NCBI RefSeq assembly: GCF_015477775.1
Contig: NZ_JADLQO010000001.1
Coordinates: forward strand, 1,116,001 to 1,180,000
Direction: 5' to 3'
DNA: 64,000 nucleotides
Origin: Nocardia abscessus
GTDB lineage: Bacteria > Actinomycetota > Actinomycetes > Mycobacteriales > Mycobacteriaceae
Position 1 is the stretch's first letter, and every line of letters starts with the position of its first letter. Of the stretch, positions 54,067-63,257 are shown piece after piece. The position numbers and the translations under genes are program-made. The notes under the pieces were generated by a model. It saw nothing but the letters and a program-made list of their open reading frames with translations. It did not search any database and was not told the origin of the DNA.

Positions 54067-54525
54067 ATGAAGCGCAGCACGAAGTTCGCCGGAGCACTCG
54101 CCGCCGCGGCGGTGGCGCCGATCATCGCGGCCGGGAACGCACAGGCCGACCCGGGCACGGTCTACTTCTCGGTGGGCGGCACGAACTGCGCGATCTTCGG
54201 CGACGGCTCCGTCGGGTGTGATTTCGGCTCTCCCCTGCACCTGAGCTACTACGTCGGCGGCGCCTACGTGCCGGTGCCGGTGACGGTCAGCGAAATCGTG
54301 ATCGACCAGCCTTGGCTGCCCGCGCATCCCACCTTCGACCCGGCCACGCCCTACACGCTGCCGGGCGGCAACCCCAGCATCTACGACGTGAAGACCGGCT
54401 CGGGGCAGTGGGGTCCGATCATCGCGCACGCGGGGGCGACGTGCCAGGTCGGCTTCCACGGCAGCTTCGGCTGCCAGGCGTTGGGCCAAGGTTTCACCAC
54501 CTACGGCGGCACTGTCGTCGCGTGA
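54067..54525 (+). CDS. Secreted small protein of unknown function
   Basis: 152 aa with a clear signal peptide (MKRSTKFAGALAAAAVAPIIAAGNAQA, cleavage near residue 27). The mature part has four cysteines (TNCAIFGDGSVGCDF, ATCQVGFHGSFGCQ) that read like two disulfides, and is rich in Gly, Pro and aromatics. Related small cysteine-containing secreted proteins are common in Nocardia and mycobacteria; function unknown. ATG 54067 follows AAGGAGACGGT. Confidence 0.75.
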   Translation: MKRSTKFAGALAAAAVAPIIAAGNAQADPGTVYFSVGGTNCAIFGDGSVGCDFGSPLHLSYYVGGAYVPVPVTVSEIVIDQPWLPAHPTFDPATPYTLPGGNPSIYDVKTGSGQWGPIIAHAGATCQVGFHGSFGCQALGQGFTTYGGTVVA

Positions 54526-54574
54526 TCGTCCGGCGGCGCGCCCGCTGTCGTCGGCGAGCGCGCCGCTACCGGGT

Positions 54575-55303
54575 CTATCGCGCCGGCGTGCCCGTGCCGT
54601 CGATCCTGACGACCTGCGCGTTCACCGTGCTCGCCGCGTCGCTCGCCAGATAGGCGACCACCGCCGCGGGCTCTGTCGGACTGATCGCGGCGAGGGCCAC
54701 CTCGAGTTCCGCGTTGTCGGTGGTGCCCGCGCCGTAACTGACCGTGTTGACGGTGATCCGGCGCGGCACGAAGTCCGGCGCCACGGCTTGGCCGAGCTGC
54801 TCGACCGCACCGCGCGTCGCGTCGTGCACCGCGCTGCCAGGATCCGCGGGATCGCAGACGTTGATGACCCGGCCTTCGTCGGCCAGGTGCGCGAGGGCCA
54901 GCTGGAGGCCGTGGAACACGCCCTTCACCGTCGCCGCGAAACCGCTGTCGAACGCCTCCGAGCTGAGCTTGGGGAACGGCTCGGACTCCGGCACCGCCGC
55001 GGTGTTGACCAGCAGGTGCCATCCGCCGCAGTCTTCCAGCAGCGCGTGCACCAGTTCCTCGTACTCGGTGCGATCGGCGATGTCCGCCGCGAGCGCCAGC
55101 GCCTTGCCGCCTGCCTCGGTGATCTCCTTGACCACCTCCGCGGCGGGCTCCGGGAAGTGCGGATGCTGGATCACGACCTGGGCACCTTGCGCGGCAAGCG
55201 TTTTCGCGATCGACCTGCCGATCCCGGTGTAGGCCGCCGTCACCAGCGCGGTCTTGCCGGACAGCGGTTCGTCTGCGCGCACGCCATCGACGGGCTTGCT
55301 CAT
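54575..55303 (-). CDS. Short-chain dehydrogenase-like protein with altered active site
   Basis: 242 aa. The Rossmann start is KTALVTAAYTGIGRSIAKTLAAQGAQVV (TAAYTGIG in place of TGxxxGIG), and the overall length is classic SDR. The catalytic Tyr-x3-Lys is missing: the aligned segment reads VHDATRGAVEQL, i.e. His and Arg, and the expected Ser is not in VINVCDPADPGS. The protein may be non-catalytic or use other residues. ATG 55303 preferred. Confidence 0.8.
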   Translation of the reverse strand: MSKPVDGVRADEPLSGKTALVTAAYTGIGRSIAKTLAAQGAQVVIQHPHFPEPAAEVVKEITEAGGKALALAADIADRTEYEELVHALLEDCGGWHLLVNTAAVPESEPFPKLSSEAFDSGFAATVKGVFHGLQLALAHLADEGRVINVCDPADPGSAVHDATRGAVEQLGQAVAPDFVPRRITVNTVSYGAGTTDNAELEVALAAISPTEPAAVVAYLASDAASTVNAQVVRIDGTGTPAR

Positions 55304-55585
55304 CTGCCGACCTTTCGTCGATTGCGGGTGTGGAGCTTCAGCGATGATATTCCCGGATTCGGTCCGATTACCCGTTCGAAGGGGCAAGTGACTTACGTGT
55401 CGGAGGATTGCTCGCGTGCGGCGAGTGCGGGCATCTGGCGCAAGCCCGACTCTTTGCGCACGGCCGTCACGAACTGGTATCGGGCCGTACGGAGTTGATC
55501 GATCGAATCTGTCGGCGCGTCCTTCGCTTCGAAACCGGGCGGTGGCGATCCGGCGCGCGATCGTCACCTCGCGCAGAAGCCCGTC

Positions 55586-56458
55586 CTACGCGTCGACGAA
55601 CAGGTCGTTGGCCAGCGCGCCGTCCCCCGGGACCACGCGGTATCGGTCCAGATCCGTCACGCCGTTGGCACTCAGCACGTCCTCGTCGAGCAGCAGCTGG
55701 CCGGTGTAGGTCGCGGCGGGGCTGGTCACCATGAGCAGGGCGGCGTCGGCGCAGATATGCGCGGTGCGGGACGCCGCGACAGCTTCCGCGCCGCCGAGCA
55801 GGTTGCGCACCGCCGCGGTATCGATCTTGGTGCGCGGCCACAGCGAGTTCACGGCGATCCCGTAGGGCCGGAACTCGTGCGCCAAACCGATGGTGGCGAT
55901 ACTGATGCCGTATTTGGAGACGGTGTAGGCGACACCGTTGCCCACCCACTCTGGATTCATGTTGAGCGGTGGGGACAGCGTGACGATGTGCGGATTCCGT
56001 CCGGCTCGGGCCGAGACGCGCAGATGCGGGAGCGTCAGCTTCGACAGCAGGAACGGGGCGCGCAGGTTCACGGCTTGCATGTGGTCGTAGCGCTGCATAC
56101 CGATCTGCTCGGCACCGGTCAGATCGACCGATCCGGCGTTGTTGACCAAGATATCGATGCCGCCGAACCGCCGCACGATCTGCTCGACCGCCCCGGCCAT
56201 CGCCTTGTCGTCCCGGACATCCGCCACCAGCGGCAATACCGCGCCGCCTGCGGCCTCGGCTCGAGCGGCAGCGGTGTGAATGGTGCCCGGCAACTTGGGA
56301 TGCGGTTCCTGAGTACGGGCGATCATCGCGACGTTCGCCCCCTCCGCCGCGAACCTGATCGCGATCGCCAGGCCGATGCCCCGGCTGGCTCCGGTGATCA
56401 CCGCGGTCTTGCCGGCGAGCAAGCCCTCGACTGCCGCGTGGGAAGTAGATCCGTGCAT
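55586..56458 (-). CDS. SDR-family oxidoreductase (HSDL2-like)
   Basis: 290 aa. TAVITGASRGIGLAIAIRFAAEGANVAMIAR (TGxxxGIG), DILVNNAGSV, Ser in IVTLSPPLNM and YTVSKYG (Tyr-x3-Lys) are all present, so the enzyme should be active with NAD(P)H. The loop RTQEPHPKLPGTIHTAA and the GNGVAYTVSKYG region resemble the HSDL2-like group. Substrate unknown. It lies 282 nt upstream of the SDR-like gene, in which no gene is seen. ATG 56458 chosen. Confidence 0.9.
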   Translation of the reverse strand: MHGSTSHAAVEGLLAGKTAVITGASRGIGLAIAIRFAAEGANVAMIARTQEPHPKLPGTIHTAAARAEAAGGAVLPLVADVRDDKAMAGAVEQIVRRFGGIDILVNNAGSVDLTGAEQIGMQRYDHMQAVNLRAPFLLSKLTLPHLRVSARAGRNPHIVTLSPPLNMNPEWVGNGVAYTVSKYGISIATIGLAHEFRPYGIAVNSLWPRTKIDTAAVRNLLGGAEAVAASRTAHICADAALLMVTSPAATYTGQLLLDEDVLSANGVTDLDRYRVVPGDGALANDLFVDA

Positions 56459-56581
56459 AGCTGCTGCTGCCCTTCGGATTCGGGTCGATCGTGCTCCGAG
56501 GCTAACCGGCGTTCGCGGGAAGCGGCAGCGGTTCGGCCGCCCCCGCCGAGTGCCACGAATTCGCTGCCCTGGCCCACAAAG

Positions 56582-56614
56582 AAGGCCCCCGACCGGATAC
56601 CGGTCAGGGGCCTT
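56582..56614 (-). terminator. Terminator of tRNA-Pro
   Basis: Arms AAGGCCCC and GGGGCCTT with inner GACCGG/CCGGTC form a long hairpin, followed on the minus strand by CTTTGT. It lies 22 nt beyond the tRNA 3' end. Confidence 0.8.
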
Positions 56615-56635
56615 ACCTTGTCGTCTCAACCACGA

Positions 56636-56710
<75 letters not shown>

Positions 56711-56770
56711 TGAAGCGAACCTGGAGTAGCTTACAACAGGGTGGCGCGAGACGTTAAACCGGCAGGTCAG

Positions 56771-58447
56771 TCAGCCTTCGGTGGGGCGGATGCTGGTGAA
56801 GATGCGCTTGGCGGTCTCGGCGTCGAGTGCGTGCGGGACGCCGGTGTCGGCGGCGATCACCATGACGAAGTTCCCGGTGTCGTTGGGGAACGCGGCGGTG
56901 TAGACGGAGTACGCCTTCGCGCAGCCGGGCTTGGCGTCGGCGACGGTGCCCTTGGTCTCCACGAACATCCCGTGCTGGGAGCCGTCCAGCGAGGCCAGCG
57001 GCATGGGCAGGCCGGGTGTGCCGCCGGAGGTCGCCTTGTAGGCGAGCGTGGCGGTCTTCGTGCCGAGTTCGGTTGCCGCCTTGCCCGGGTCCGAGGTCTT
57101 GGAGCCGGTGAGGAAAGCGACGGTTCGGGTGGAGCCGGGGCAGTAGCCCTTGCCCTCGCTGGCCAAGCCTTTGCCCGCGACGGCGTTCGGCGGTTCGCCG
57201 AAGCCGCCGATGGTGCCTTGCGGGGCGATGGTCCAGTCGGCGGGCACGTCGTAGGCAGCGCCGCTGTCGGGCGCTTTGACGACCTGGTAGCCGGGAATGA
57301 GCGGAGTCTTGTCGGCTGACCCGCGCGCGGTCGTGGTCGGCGCGGGCTTGGTCGTCGCGGGGACGGTCGAGTTCGCGGCGGCGGCGGCGGTGGTCGTGAG
57401 GGCGCTCACCATCGACGGCGGGCTGTCCTGCGCCGAATCCTCCGACTTCATCGTCGTCAAGGCGACTGCTCCGGCGACAAGAGCGGCCACCAGCAATGCC
57501 ACCAGTCCGGCCGACAGGATCAGCTTTCCTTTCGGACTGTTCTGCTGCGGTGGCAGTGTCGCGAATCCGCCCTGCGGAGCGGACTGATACCGCCCGTCGG
57601 GCGCGGTGCCGTAATGCCCAGGTCCGCCGACCGGTTGCCACTGCTGCGCCGGTGGGCCGAGCCTATCGGCGTGCAGATAGCCGAGCAGGGTGGGCGCTGA
57701 GTCACTCGGTGCGGGACCCGGCCCCGGGCCGCCGAAGGGACCGTGCTGGTCGAGTGCGCCGAGCGGTTGCCCGAGCATGGTCGGGTCGTTGCGCCCGTGG
57801 GCGCTGGGAACCGGCTCCGCCTGCGGCGGCCACTGCCCCGACGGTGGCTGCCCGAGGGATCGGGCCAGCATCGTCGGATCGTTGCGGCCGCCCTGGTCGG
57901 GTGGCGCGGTATCCGGCTGTCGGCCGCCCAGCGACGGGCCGAGCAAGGTCGGATCGGCCAGTGCGGGCGTGTTCGCCGACGAACCGCTGTCCGCCATCCA
58001 GGATGTGGCGGGATCACTCTGCCCGCCCGGTTGCCATTGGAGCGTCGGCGCGGGCTCTTCGTTCGGCGGCCATTGCGTGGCGGGGTCGGGCTGCCACGGA
58101 TAGGGCGATGCGCCCCCGTCACCGGCGCCCGGCAACTGCGACGTCGGCGCGGGCCCGCTCGAGTTCAGCGGCCGCCATCCCGAAGCGTGGCCGGAGGACT
58201 GATCTTCCGCGCCGCGCTGCCAAGGGGTGACCGGGGGACGTCCGGCTTCGTCGGCCCCGGACGGCTGCCACGGTGACGACTGCCGCGGAGTTCCCGGCTG
58301 TGCCCCGGCGTTCGGCTGGCGAGGGTCGTCACCGGATGGGGCGGAGGCGAAACGCGGTGGACCGGAATGCTGTTGCCGAGGAGTCGGCGGCCCGGCGGAC
58401 CGCCCCGGAGTCGTCGGGTCGTCGCGCCGGTCGTCGAATCCACTCAC
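56771..58447 (-). CDS. Proline-rich single-pass membrane protein with extracellular domain
   Basis: 558 aa. Residues 1-305 are Pro/Gln/Ser-rich and probably disordered, with repeated PTMLARSLG- and PTLLGxSLG-like segments. One membrane helix is at ~308-330 (KLILSAGLVALLVAALVAGAVAL), then a Ser/Thr-rich linker and an outside C-terminal domain of ~180 residues with two cysteines (GKGYCPGS, KPGCAKAY). This layout is common in actinobacterial secreted sensors and in ESX- or PknB-associated proteins. No family assigned. GTG 58447 is used. Confidence 0.78.
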   Translation of the reverse strand: MSGFDDRRDDPTTPGRSAGPPTPRQQHSGPPRFASAPSGDDPRQPNAGAQPGTPRQSSPWQPSGADEAGRPPVTPWQRGAEDQSSGHASGWRPLNSSGPAPTSQLPGAGDGGASPYPWQPDPATQWPPNEEPAPTLQWQPGGQSDPATSWMADSGSSANTPALADPTLLGPSLGGRQPDTAPPDQGGRNDPTMLARSLGQPPSGQWPPQAEPVPSAHGRNDPTMLGQPLGALDQHGPFGGPGPGPAPSDSAPTLLGYLHADRLGPPAQQWQPVGGPGHYGTAPDGRYQSAPQGGFATLPPQQNSPKGKLILSAGLVALLVAALVAGAVALTTMKSEDSAQDSPPSMVSALTTTAAAAANSTVPATTKPAPTTTARGSADKTPLIPGYQVVKAPDSGAAYDVPADWTIAPQGTIGGFGEPPNAVAGKGLASEGKGYCPGSTRTVAFLTGSKTSDPGKAATELGTKTATLAYKATSGGTPGLPMPLASLDGSQHGMFVETKGTVADAKPGCAKAYSVYTAAFPNDTGNFVMVIAADTGVPHALDAETAKRIFTSIRPTEG

Positions 58448-58485
58448 AGTTGTCCCCTACCTGACACATGTCTCGGCAGGGGACA

Positions 58486-59448
58486 TTAGCGGGCGACGGC
58501 CTCCGATGCCGACACACCGTGGCCCGTGTCGGCTCCCGGCCGCTTCGGCGTCGCGGCGACCAGGGTCAACAAGGTCGCCTCCGGGCGGCAGCAGAATCGG
58601 TACGGCGCCCAGGGGGAGGTGCCGATGCCGGCGGAAACATGCAGCTGGGTGTGCTCACCCCACTTCGACGCACCCTTCACCCGGGACCGGTCGATCCCGC
58701 AGTTGGTGACCAGGGCGCCGTAGCCGGGCAGGCAGAGCTGGCCGCCATGGGTGTGCCCGGCCAGCACCAGGTCGTAGCCGTCCTCGGCGAAGCGGTCCAG
58801 TACCCGGGGCTCGGGCGAGTGGGTGAGGCCGATCCGCAGGTCCGCCAGCGGGTTCGGGGCGCCTGCGACGGTGTCGTAGCGGTCGCGCTGCAGGTGCGGA
58901 TCGTCGACGCCCGCGGTGGCGATGCGGATACCGGCCACCTCGAGGTCGCGGCGCACGTGCGTCAGGTCGAGCCAGCCGCGCTCGTTGAAGGCCGCGCGCA
59001 GGTCCTTCCACGGCAGCGGCGCGCCGTACGTGCGGCGATGGTCCTTCTTGAAGTAGTTCAGCGGGTTCTTCGCCACCGGCGCGAAGTAGTCGTTGCTGCC
59101 GAAAACGAAAAGGCCCGGGCGGGAGAGCAATCCGCCGAGGGCCTGGACCACCGCGGGCACCGACTTCTGATGCGAGAGGTTGTCGCCGGTGTTGATCACC
59201 AAGTCCGGCTCCAGCCGGTCCAGCTCCCGTAGCCACTGCTGTTTGAGCTTCTGGCCGGGCATCATGTGCAGGTCACTCAGGTGCAGCACCCGCAGCGACG
59301 ACGACCCCGGCGCCAGCACAGGCATGGTCGCCTCCCGCAGAACGAAGGCGTTGCGTTCGACCAGCGAGGCGTAGCCGATTCCGGCCACCGCGGCCCCAGC
59401 GGCTCCCAGCGCGGTCGTGCGTACAGCAGAGGTCGAGATCACGGGCAT
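58486..59448 (-). CDS. Metallophosphoesterase, membrane-anchored
   Basis: 320 aa. Conserved metal motifs: HLSDLHM, NTGDN, GSND, LTHSPE and GHTHGGQ. The N-terminal hydrophobic ALGAAGAAVAGIGYA may anchor it. It resembles M. tuberculosis Rv3683, which likewise neighbours ponA2, so the location is conserved. It probably cleaves phosphate esters at or near the membrane; substrate unknown. ATG 59448 chosen. Confidence 0.93.
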   Translation of the reverse strand: MPVISTSAVRTTALGAAGAAVAGIGYASLVERNAFVLREATMPVLAPGSSSLRVLHLSDLHMMPGQKLKQQWLRELDRLEPDLVINTGDNLSHQKSVPAVVQALGGLLSRPGLFVFGSNDYFAPVAKNPLNYFKKDHRRTYGAPLPWKDLRAAFNERGWLDLTHVRRDLEVAGIRIATAGVDDPHLQRDRYDTVAGAPNPLADLRIGLTHSPEPRVLDRFAEDGYDLVLAGHTHGGQLCLPGYGALVTNCGIDRSRVKGASKWGEHTQLHVSAGIGTSPWAPYRFCCRPEATLLTLVAATPKRPGADTGHGVSASEAVAR

Positions 59449-59581
59449 TTGCCCAGCATAGGTGACCTCGCTCGAGAGCGCCGAGTGTGTTTCCGCACAA
59501 GCGCCCCTTTATCGGGCGGGAAAACGGGCGACGCGGCAAATGTAGTGGGACCGCCGCGCCGCAGCGGCTACCGTGATCGGC

Positions 59582-60046
59582 ATGTCGGAACTCAAATCGC
59601 AGCTGCGGGCGGACCTGACCGCCGCGATGAAAGCCAAGGACACGCTGCGCCTTTCCACGTTGCGGATGCTGCTGTCGGCGATCCAGAACGCCGAGGTCGC
59701 CGGTTCGCAGGCCCGTGAGCTCACCGACGCCGAGGTCGTCTCCGTTCTGCAGAAGGAGTCGAAGAAGCGCAACGAATCCGCCGAGGTGTACACGCAGGCC
59801 GGGCGCGGCGAACTGGCGGCGAACGAGCACGCCGAGGCGCGCATCATCGACGAGTATCTGCCGTCCCAGCTGACCGAAGCAGAGGTCGCCGATCTCGCCG
59901 ACACCGCCATCGCGCAGGTCGCCGAGGAGATCGGGGAGCGTCCCGGTATGCGCCAGATGGGCCAGGTCATGAAGATCGCCACCGGGCTCGCCGCGGGCAA
60001 GGCCGACGGCTCGCGCATATCGGCCGCGGTGAAGGCGCGGCTGTAG
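59582..60046 (+). CDS. GatB/YqeY domain protein
   Basis: 154 aa, the usual YqeY length. LKSQLRADLTAAMKAKDTLRLSTLRMLLSAIQNAEV and MGQVMKIATGLAAGKADGSRISAAVKARL are diagnostic. The domain is related to the tRNA-interacting part of GatB; its role as a free protein is unclear. ATG 59582. Convergent with ponA2 across a strong terminator; divergent from the phosphoesterase. Confidence 0.95.
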   Translation: MSELKSQLRADLTAAMKAKDTLRLSTLRMLLSAIQNAEVAGSQARELTDAEVVSVLQKESKKRNESAEVYTQAGRGELAANEHAEARIIDEYLPSQLTEAEVADLADTAIAQVAEEIGERPGMRQMGQVMKIATGLAAGKADGSRISAAVKARL

Positions 60047-60058
60047 GGCAGCGCCGCG

Positions 60059-60094
60059 AAAGGGGCCGCGAACCGTGTGGTTCGCGGCCCCTTT
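60059..60094. terminator. Bidirectional terminator between yqeY and ponA2
   Basis: A 16-bp perfect stem (60059-60074 with 60079-60094) with GTGT loop. A-rich and T-rich ends (AAA/TTT) let it work in both directions, between convergent genes 56 nt apart. Confidence 0.9.
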
Positions 60095-60101
60095 CTGCTG
60101 C

Positions 60102-62471
60102 TCAGCGCGGGATCGGGATCGGAATCGGGATCGGTGGCAGCCGCGGCGGTAGCGGCAGCCCCGGAATGCCCGGCGCCGGTGGGGGCGGCCCCGGCGGCGG
60201 CGCGGCTCGGACGGTGCCGTCGCTGATGTAGAGCGTGACCACCGAACCGGGGATCGCCGAGCCGTTCGGCGCGGTGCCCATCACGGTGCCCTTGGGCCGA
60301 TCGCCCGCCCCCGTCACCGGCGACACCTGGAAGCCCGCCGCCACCAGCTTGGCGGTCGCCTCACCCTGGGTCAGGCCGACGACGTCGGGTACCTGGGCGT
60401 TGTTCGCGCCGCGCACGTACTTGTCGTCCAGCGGCGGCAGCGCGGGCGGCGGAAACAGCGGTATCACCGGTTTGATCGCGTTGAACCAGGTGCGCGCCGG
60501 TTCGTTACCGCCGAACAGGTTGCCGTCGCCGCAGTTGCGCAGCGGGAACGAGCAGATCTCCCCGGGAGTGGGGCTGTCGCCGTAGACGTAGACCGCGGAG
60601 GCGAGCGAATTGGTGAACCCGAGGAAGGCCGAGGAGCGGTGGCTCTCGGTGGTACCGGTCTTGCCCGCCATCGGGAGGTTCCAGCCCACCGACTGGGCCG
60701 CGGCCGCCGCCGTGCCCGCGGTGTCGTCCTTGCTCATCGCGTTGGCGAGGGTGTTCGCCAGGCCGGGTTCGACGACCTGCTCGCAGGCCTGCTGGGTCAG
60801 CGGTACCTGCTTGCCCTGGCGGTCGATGACCTCCTTGATCGGGTTCGGCGGGCACCACCGGCCGCCCGAACCCAGCGTCGCGGCGACGTTGGACAGCTCC
60901 AGCGGGTTGATCGCGACGGGGCCGAGGGTGAACGAGCCGAGGTTCTGGTCCTTGATCATGTCGGCCAGGCTCTGGTTGCCGTGGCCCGAGGTGCCCGCTT
61001 CGGTGAACGAGCGCATGCCGAGCCGGACCGCCATGTCGACGGTCGGGGTGACCCCGACGGCCTGGATCAGCTTGACGAACGCGGTGTTCGGCGACGTGGC
61101 CAGCGCCTCGGTCACCGACATGGGCGACTTGTACCGGCCCGCGTTCTCGACGCAGTAGGTGGCGGGCGGGCATCCGCGCGCACCACCGTTACCCATGCCC
61201 CTTGCCTCGAACCGGCCGGGCACTTCCAGCTGGGCGTCGATGCCCAGCCCCTTCTCCATGGCCGCGGCGGTCGTGAAGACCTTGAAGATCGAGCCCGCGC
61301 CGTCACCGACCATCGAGTACGGCTGCGGCTGCACCGTCTCGCTCGCGTCCCGGTTGAGGCCGTAGGTGCGACTGCTGGCCATCGCGAGTACCGGATGCGA
61401 ATCCTGCCCCGGCGCGACCACGGACATGACTTCCGCGATGTTGTCCAGGTTCGGGTTGGCCGCGTCGGTCACCGCCCGCTTCACCGAGTCCTGCACGGCC
61501 GGATCGAGGGTGGTCCTGATCAGGTAGCCGCCCTTCTCGATCTGTTCGCGGCTGATGCCCGCGTTGGCCAGGTACTGCAGCGCGTAGTCGCAGAAGAAGC
61601 CGCGGTCGTTGGCCGCGATGCAACCGCGCGGCAGGCCCTTGGGCTCCGGCAGCACGCCCAGCGGCTTGGTCTTGGCCTCGCGAAACTCCTCGGCGCGGCT
61701 GGGGATGTTCTGGATCATGGTGTCCAGCACCGTGTTGCGCCGGGCCAGCACGCCGTCCGGGTTGGTGTAGGGGTTCAGCTTGGACGAGCTCTGCACCATG
61801 CCCGCCAGCATCGCGGCCTGCGACACGTTCAGCTCGGCCGCGTCGACGCCGAAGTAGGTCTTCGCTGCGTCCTGGATGCCGTAGGAGGAGTTTCCGAACG
61901 GGACGAGGTTGAGATACCTGGTGAGGATCTCGTCCTTGGTCAGCTCACGGTCCAGGGTGAGCGCCATCCGGATCTCGCGGATCTTGCGGGCGGGGGTGGT
62001 CTCGATGGCGGCGCGGCGTTCGGCGTCGGTCTTGGCGACCACCAGCAGCTGGAAATTCTTCACGTACTGCTGATCCAGCGTCGACGCGCCCTGCTGCACC
62101 TCGCCGCTGGTGGTGTTGGTGAGGAATGCGCGCAGCGTGCCCTGCCAGTCGACGCCCTCGTGCTCGGCGAAGCGGCGGTCCTCGATGGACACGATCGCCA
62201 GTTTCATGTCGTTGGAGATCCGGTCGCTGGGGACCTCGAATCGGCGCTGCTCGTACAGCCAGGCGATCGGATTGCCCGCCGCGTCGACCATGGTCGAGAC
62301 CGCGGGCACCGTTCCCTCGACCAGCTCCGCGGAGACGTTGTCGACGGCGTCGGCGGCGCGGTTGGAGACGAACCCGAAGCCGCCGGCGAGCGGGAACAAC
62401 AACCCGGCGACGAGCACGGAGGCCAGCACGCAGCTGCCGGCCAGGCGCGCGAGCGTATGTGTGATCGGCAC
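60102..62471 (-). CDS. ponA2: Bifunctional penicillin-binding protein (PonA2-like) with PASTA domain
   Basis: 789 aa. Membrane anchor near the N-terminus (LAGSCVLASVLVAGLLFPLAGGF), glycosyltransferase domain with catalytic Glu in SIEDRRFAEHEGVDW, transpeptidase domain with S-x-x-K in GAGSIFKVF, SPN and GKTGTTES (~605), then one PASTA domain (VPDVVGLTQGEATAKLVAAGFQV) and a proline-rich tail. It polymerises and crosslinks peptidoglycan from lipid II. GTG 62471 is used; the promoter is close upstream. Same neighbours (metallophosphoesterase, whiB4) as M. tuberculosis ponA2. Confidence 0.96.
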   Translation of the reverse strand: MPITHTLARLAGSCVLASVLVAGLLFPLAGGFGFVSNRAADAVDNVSAELVEGTVPAVSTMVDAAGNPIAWLYEQRRFEVPSDRISNDMKLAIVSIEDRRFAEHEGVDWQGTLRAFLTNTTSGEVQQGASTLDQQYVKNFQLLVVAKTDAERRAAIETTPARKIREIRMALTLDRELTKDEILTRYLNLVPFGNSSYGIQDAAKTYFGVDAAELNVSQAAMLAGMVQSSSKLNPYTNPDGVLARRNTVLDTMIQNIPSRAEEFREAKTKPLGVLPEPKGLPRGCIAANDRGFFCDYALQYLANAGISREQIEKGGYLIRTTLDPAVQDSVKRAVTDAANPNLDNIAEVMSVVAPGQDSHPVLAMASSRTYGLNRDASETVQPQPYSMVGDGAGSIFKVFTTAAAMEKGLGIDAQLEVPGRFEARGMGNGGARGCPPATYCVENAGRYKSPMSVTEALATSPNTAFVKLIQAVGVTPTVDMAVRLGMRSFTEAGTSGHGNQSLADMIKDQNLGSFTLGPVAINPLELSNVAATLGSGGRWCPPNPIKEVIDRQGKQVPLTQQACEQVVEPGLANTLANAMSKDDTAGTAAAAAQSVGWNLPMAGKTGTTESHRSSAFLGFTNSLASAVYVYGDSPTPGEICSFPLRNCGDGNLFGGNEPARTWFNAIKPVIPLFPPPALPPLDDKYVRGANNAQVPDVVGLTQGEATAKLVAAGFQVSPVTGAGDRPKGTVMGTAPNGSAIPGSVVTLYISDGTVRAAPPPGPPPPAPGIPGLPLPPRLPPIPIPIPIPR

Positions 62472-62838
62472 GAATCAAGACTACGGGTTGCCATCCGAGC
62501 CTTCTTGGCGGCATTTGTCCGGAGCCCGGAACTGGTTGTTCGCGAACCGGAATGGGCGTGTCGCGCGATCGCGACCGGCGTGTCGCACAAGGGCCCGCCC
62601 GCAATCTGCCTGCCCGTCCTGTGCGTGCCCGGCTTTGCAGGGACGGACGTACCAAAAAATCTCGAGGTGGTCTTGCGCAAGCGCCATACCTTTACCTAGA
62701 TTGAGAACCCAGTGTGATAGAGCTAACACTCAAAGTGGAATGTGGTGCACTTCGCAGCGGGGTTTGGGTGCTGCGTGGTGACAACGCGATTCTGGAGCGC
62801 CGTTGACCCGGTGTTCGGACTGCAAAGGGGCACACCAA
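62472..62838. other. ponA2-whiB4 intergenic region
   Basis: 367 bp between divergent genes. No open frame is convincing. On the minus strand TAGTCT at 62479-62484 can serve as -10 for ponA2 with little leader. On the plus strand TTGAGA (62701-62706) and TAACAC (62724-62729) are 17 nt apart, giving a promoter about 110 nt before whiB4, overlapped by the CRP-like site below. Confidence 0.5.
62713..62728 (+). promoter_or_regulatory. CRP/FNR-like site upstream of whiB4
   Basis: TGTGATAGAGCTAACA matches TGTGA-N6-TCACA at 9 of 10 fixed positions. It overlaps the spacer and -10 of the proposed whiB4 promoter, which would suggest repression. The mycobacterial CRP (Rv3676) controls whiB1, so a link to another whiB gene is reasonable but unproven. 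Confidence 0.45.
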
Positions 62839-63162
62839 ATGCACATGACAACCCCCATCGCTCGATTGGACGTGGAGCAGGCCGAAGCAAGGATCGCCTG
62901 GGTAGCCCAGGCCCGATGCAAGGAAGTGGATCCCGATCAGTTGTTCGTCCGCGGCGCGGCGCAGCGCAAAGCGGCGACGATCTGCAGGCACTGCCCGGTG
63001 CTCATGCAGTGTGGTGCCGACGCGCTGGACAATCGCGTCGAGTTCGGTGTGTGGGGCGGCATGACGGAGCGGCAGCGCCGCGCCCTGTTGAAGCAGCATC
63101 CGGAAGTGACCTCGTGGGCCGATTTCTTCCAGGCCCAGCGCCAGCATCAAGTGGCGATGTAG
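62839..63162 (+). CDS. whiB4: WhiB-family iron-sulfur regulator (WhiB4-like)
   Basis: 107 aa. Four iron-sulfur ligands Cys27, Cys49, Cys52, Cys58 (C-x21-C-x2-C-x5-C) and the GVWGGMTERQRRALLKQHPE turn/basic region are conserved. The segment LFVRGAAQRKAATICRHCP and FGVWGGMTERQRRALLKQHPEV are nearly the same as mycobacterial WhiB4, and it sits between ponA2 and the ArsA-type gene as in M. tuberculosis. WhiB4 senses oxygen or redox and controls antioxidant and beta-lactam response genes. ATG 62839 preferred over 62845. Confidence 0.95.
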   Translation: MHMTTPIARLDVEQAEARIAWVAQARCKEVDPDQLFVRGAAQRKAATICRHCPVLMQCGADALDNRVEFGVWGGMTERQRRALLKQHPEVTSWADFFQAQRQHQVAM

Positions 63163-63257
63163 TCCAGCTCGAACCGAAACGGAGCCCGCGCGAGCGGGCT
63201 CAGTTTCGTTTCAGGACCGATATTTCCGTTCGGAGCAATAGCGGATACGCCTAAGTA

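Noticed and set aside
60639..62699. Open frame (686 codons) opposite ponA2
   Set aside because: Antisense shadow of a well-supported penicillin-binding protein.
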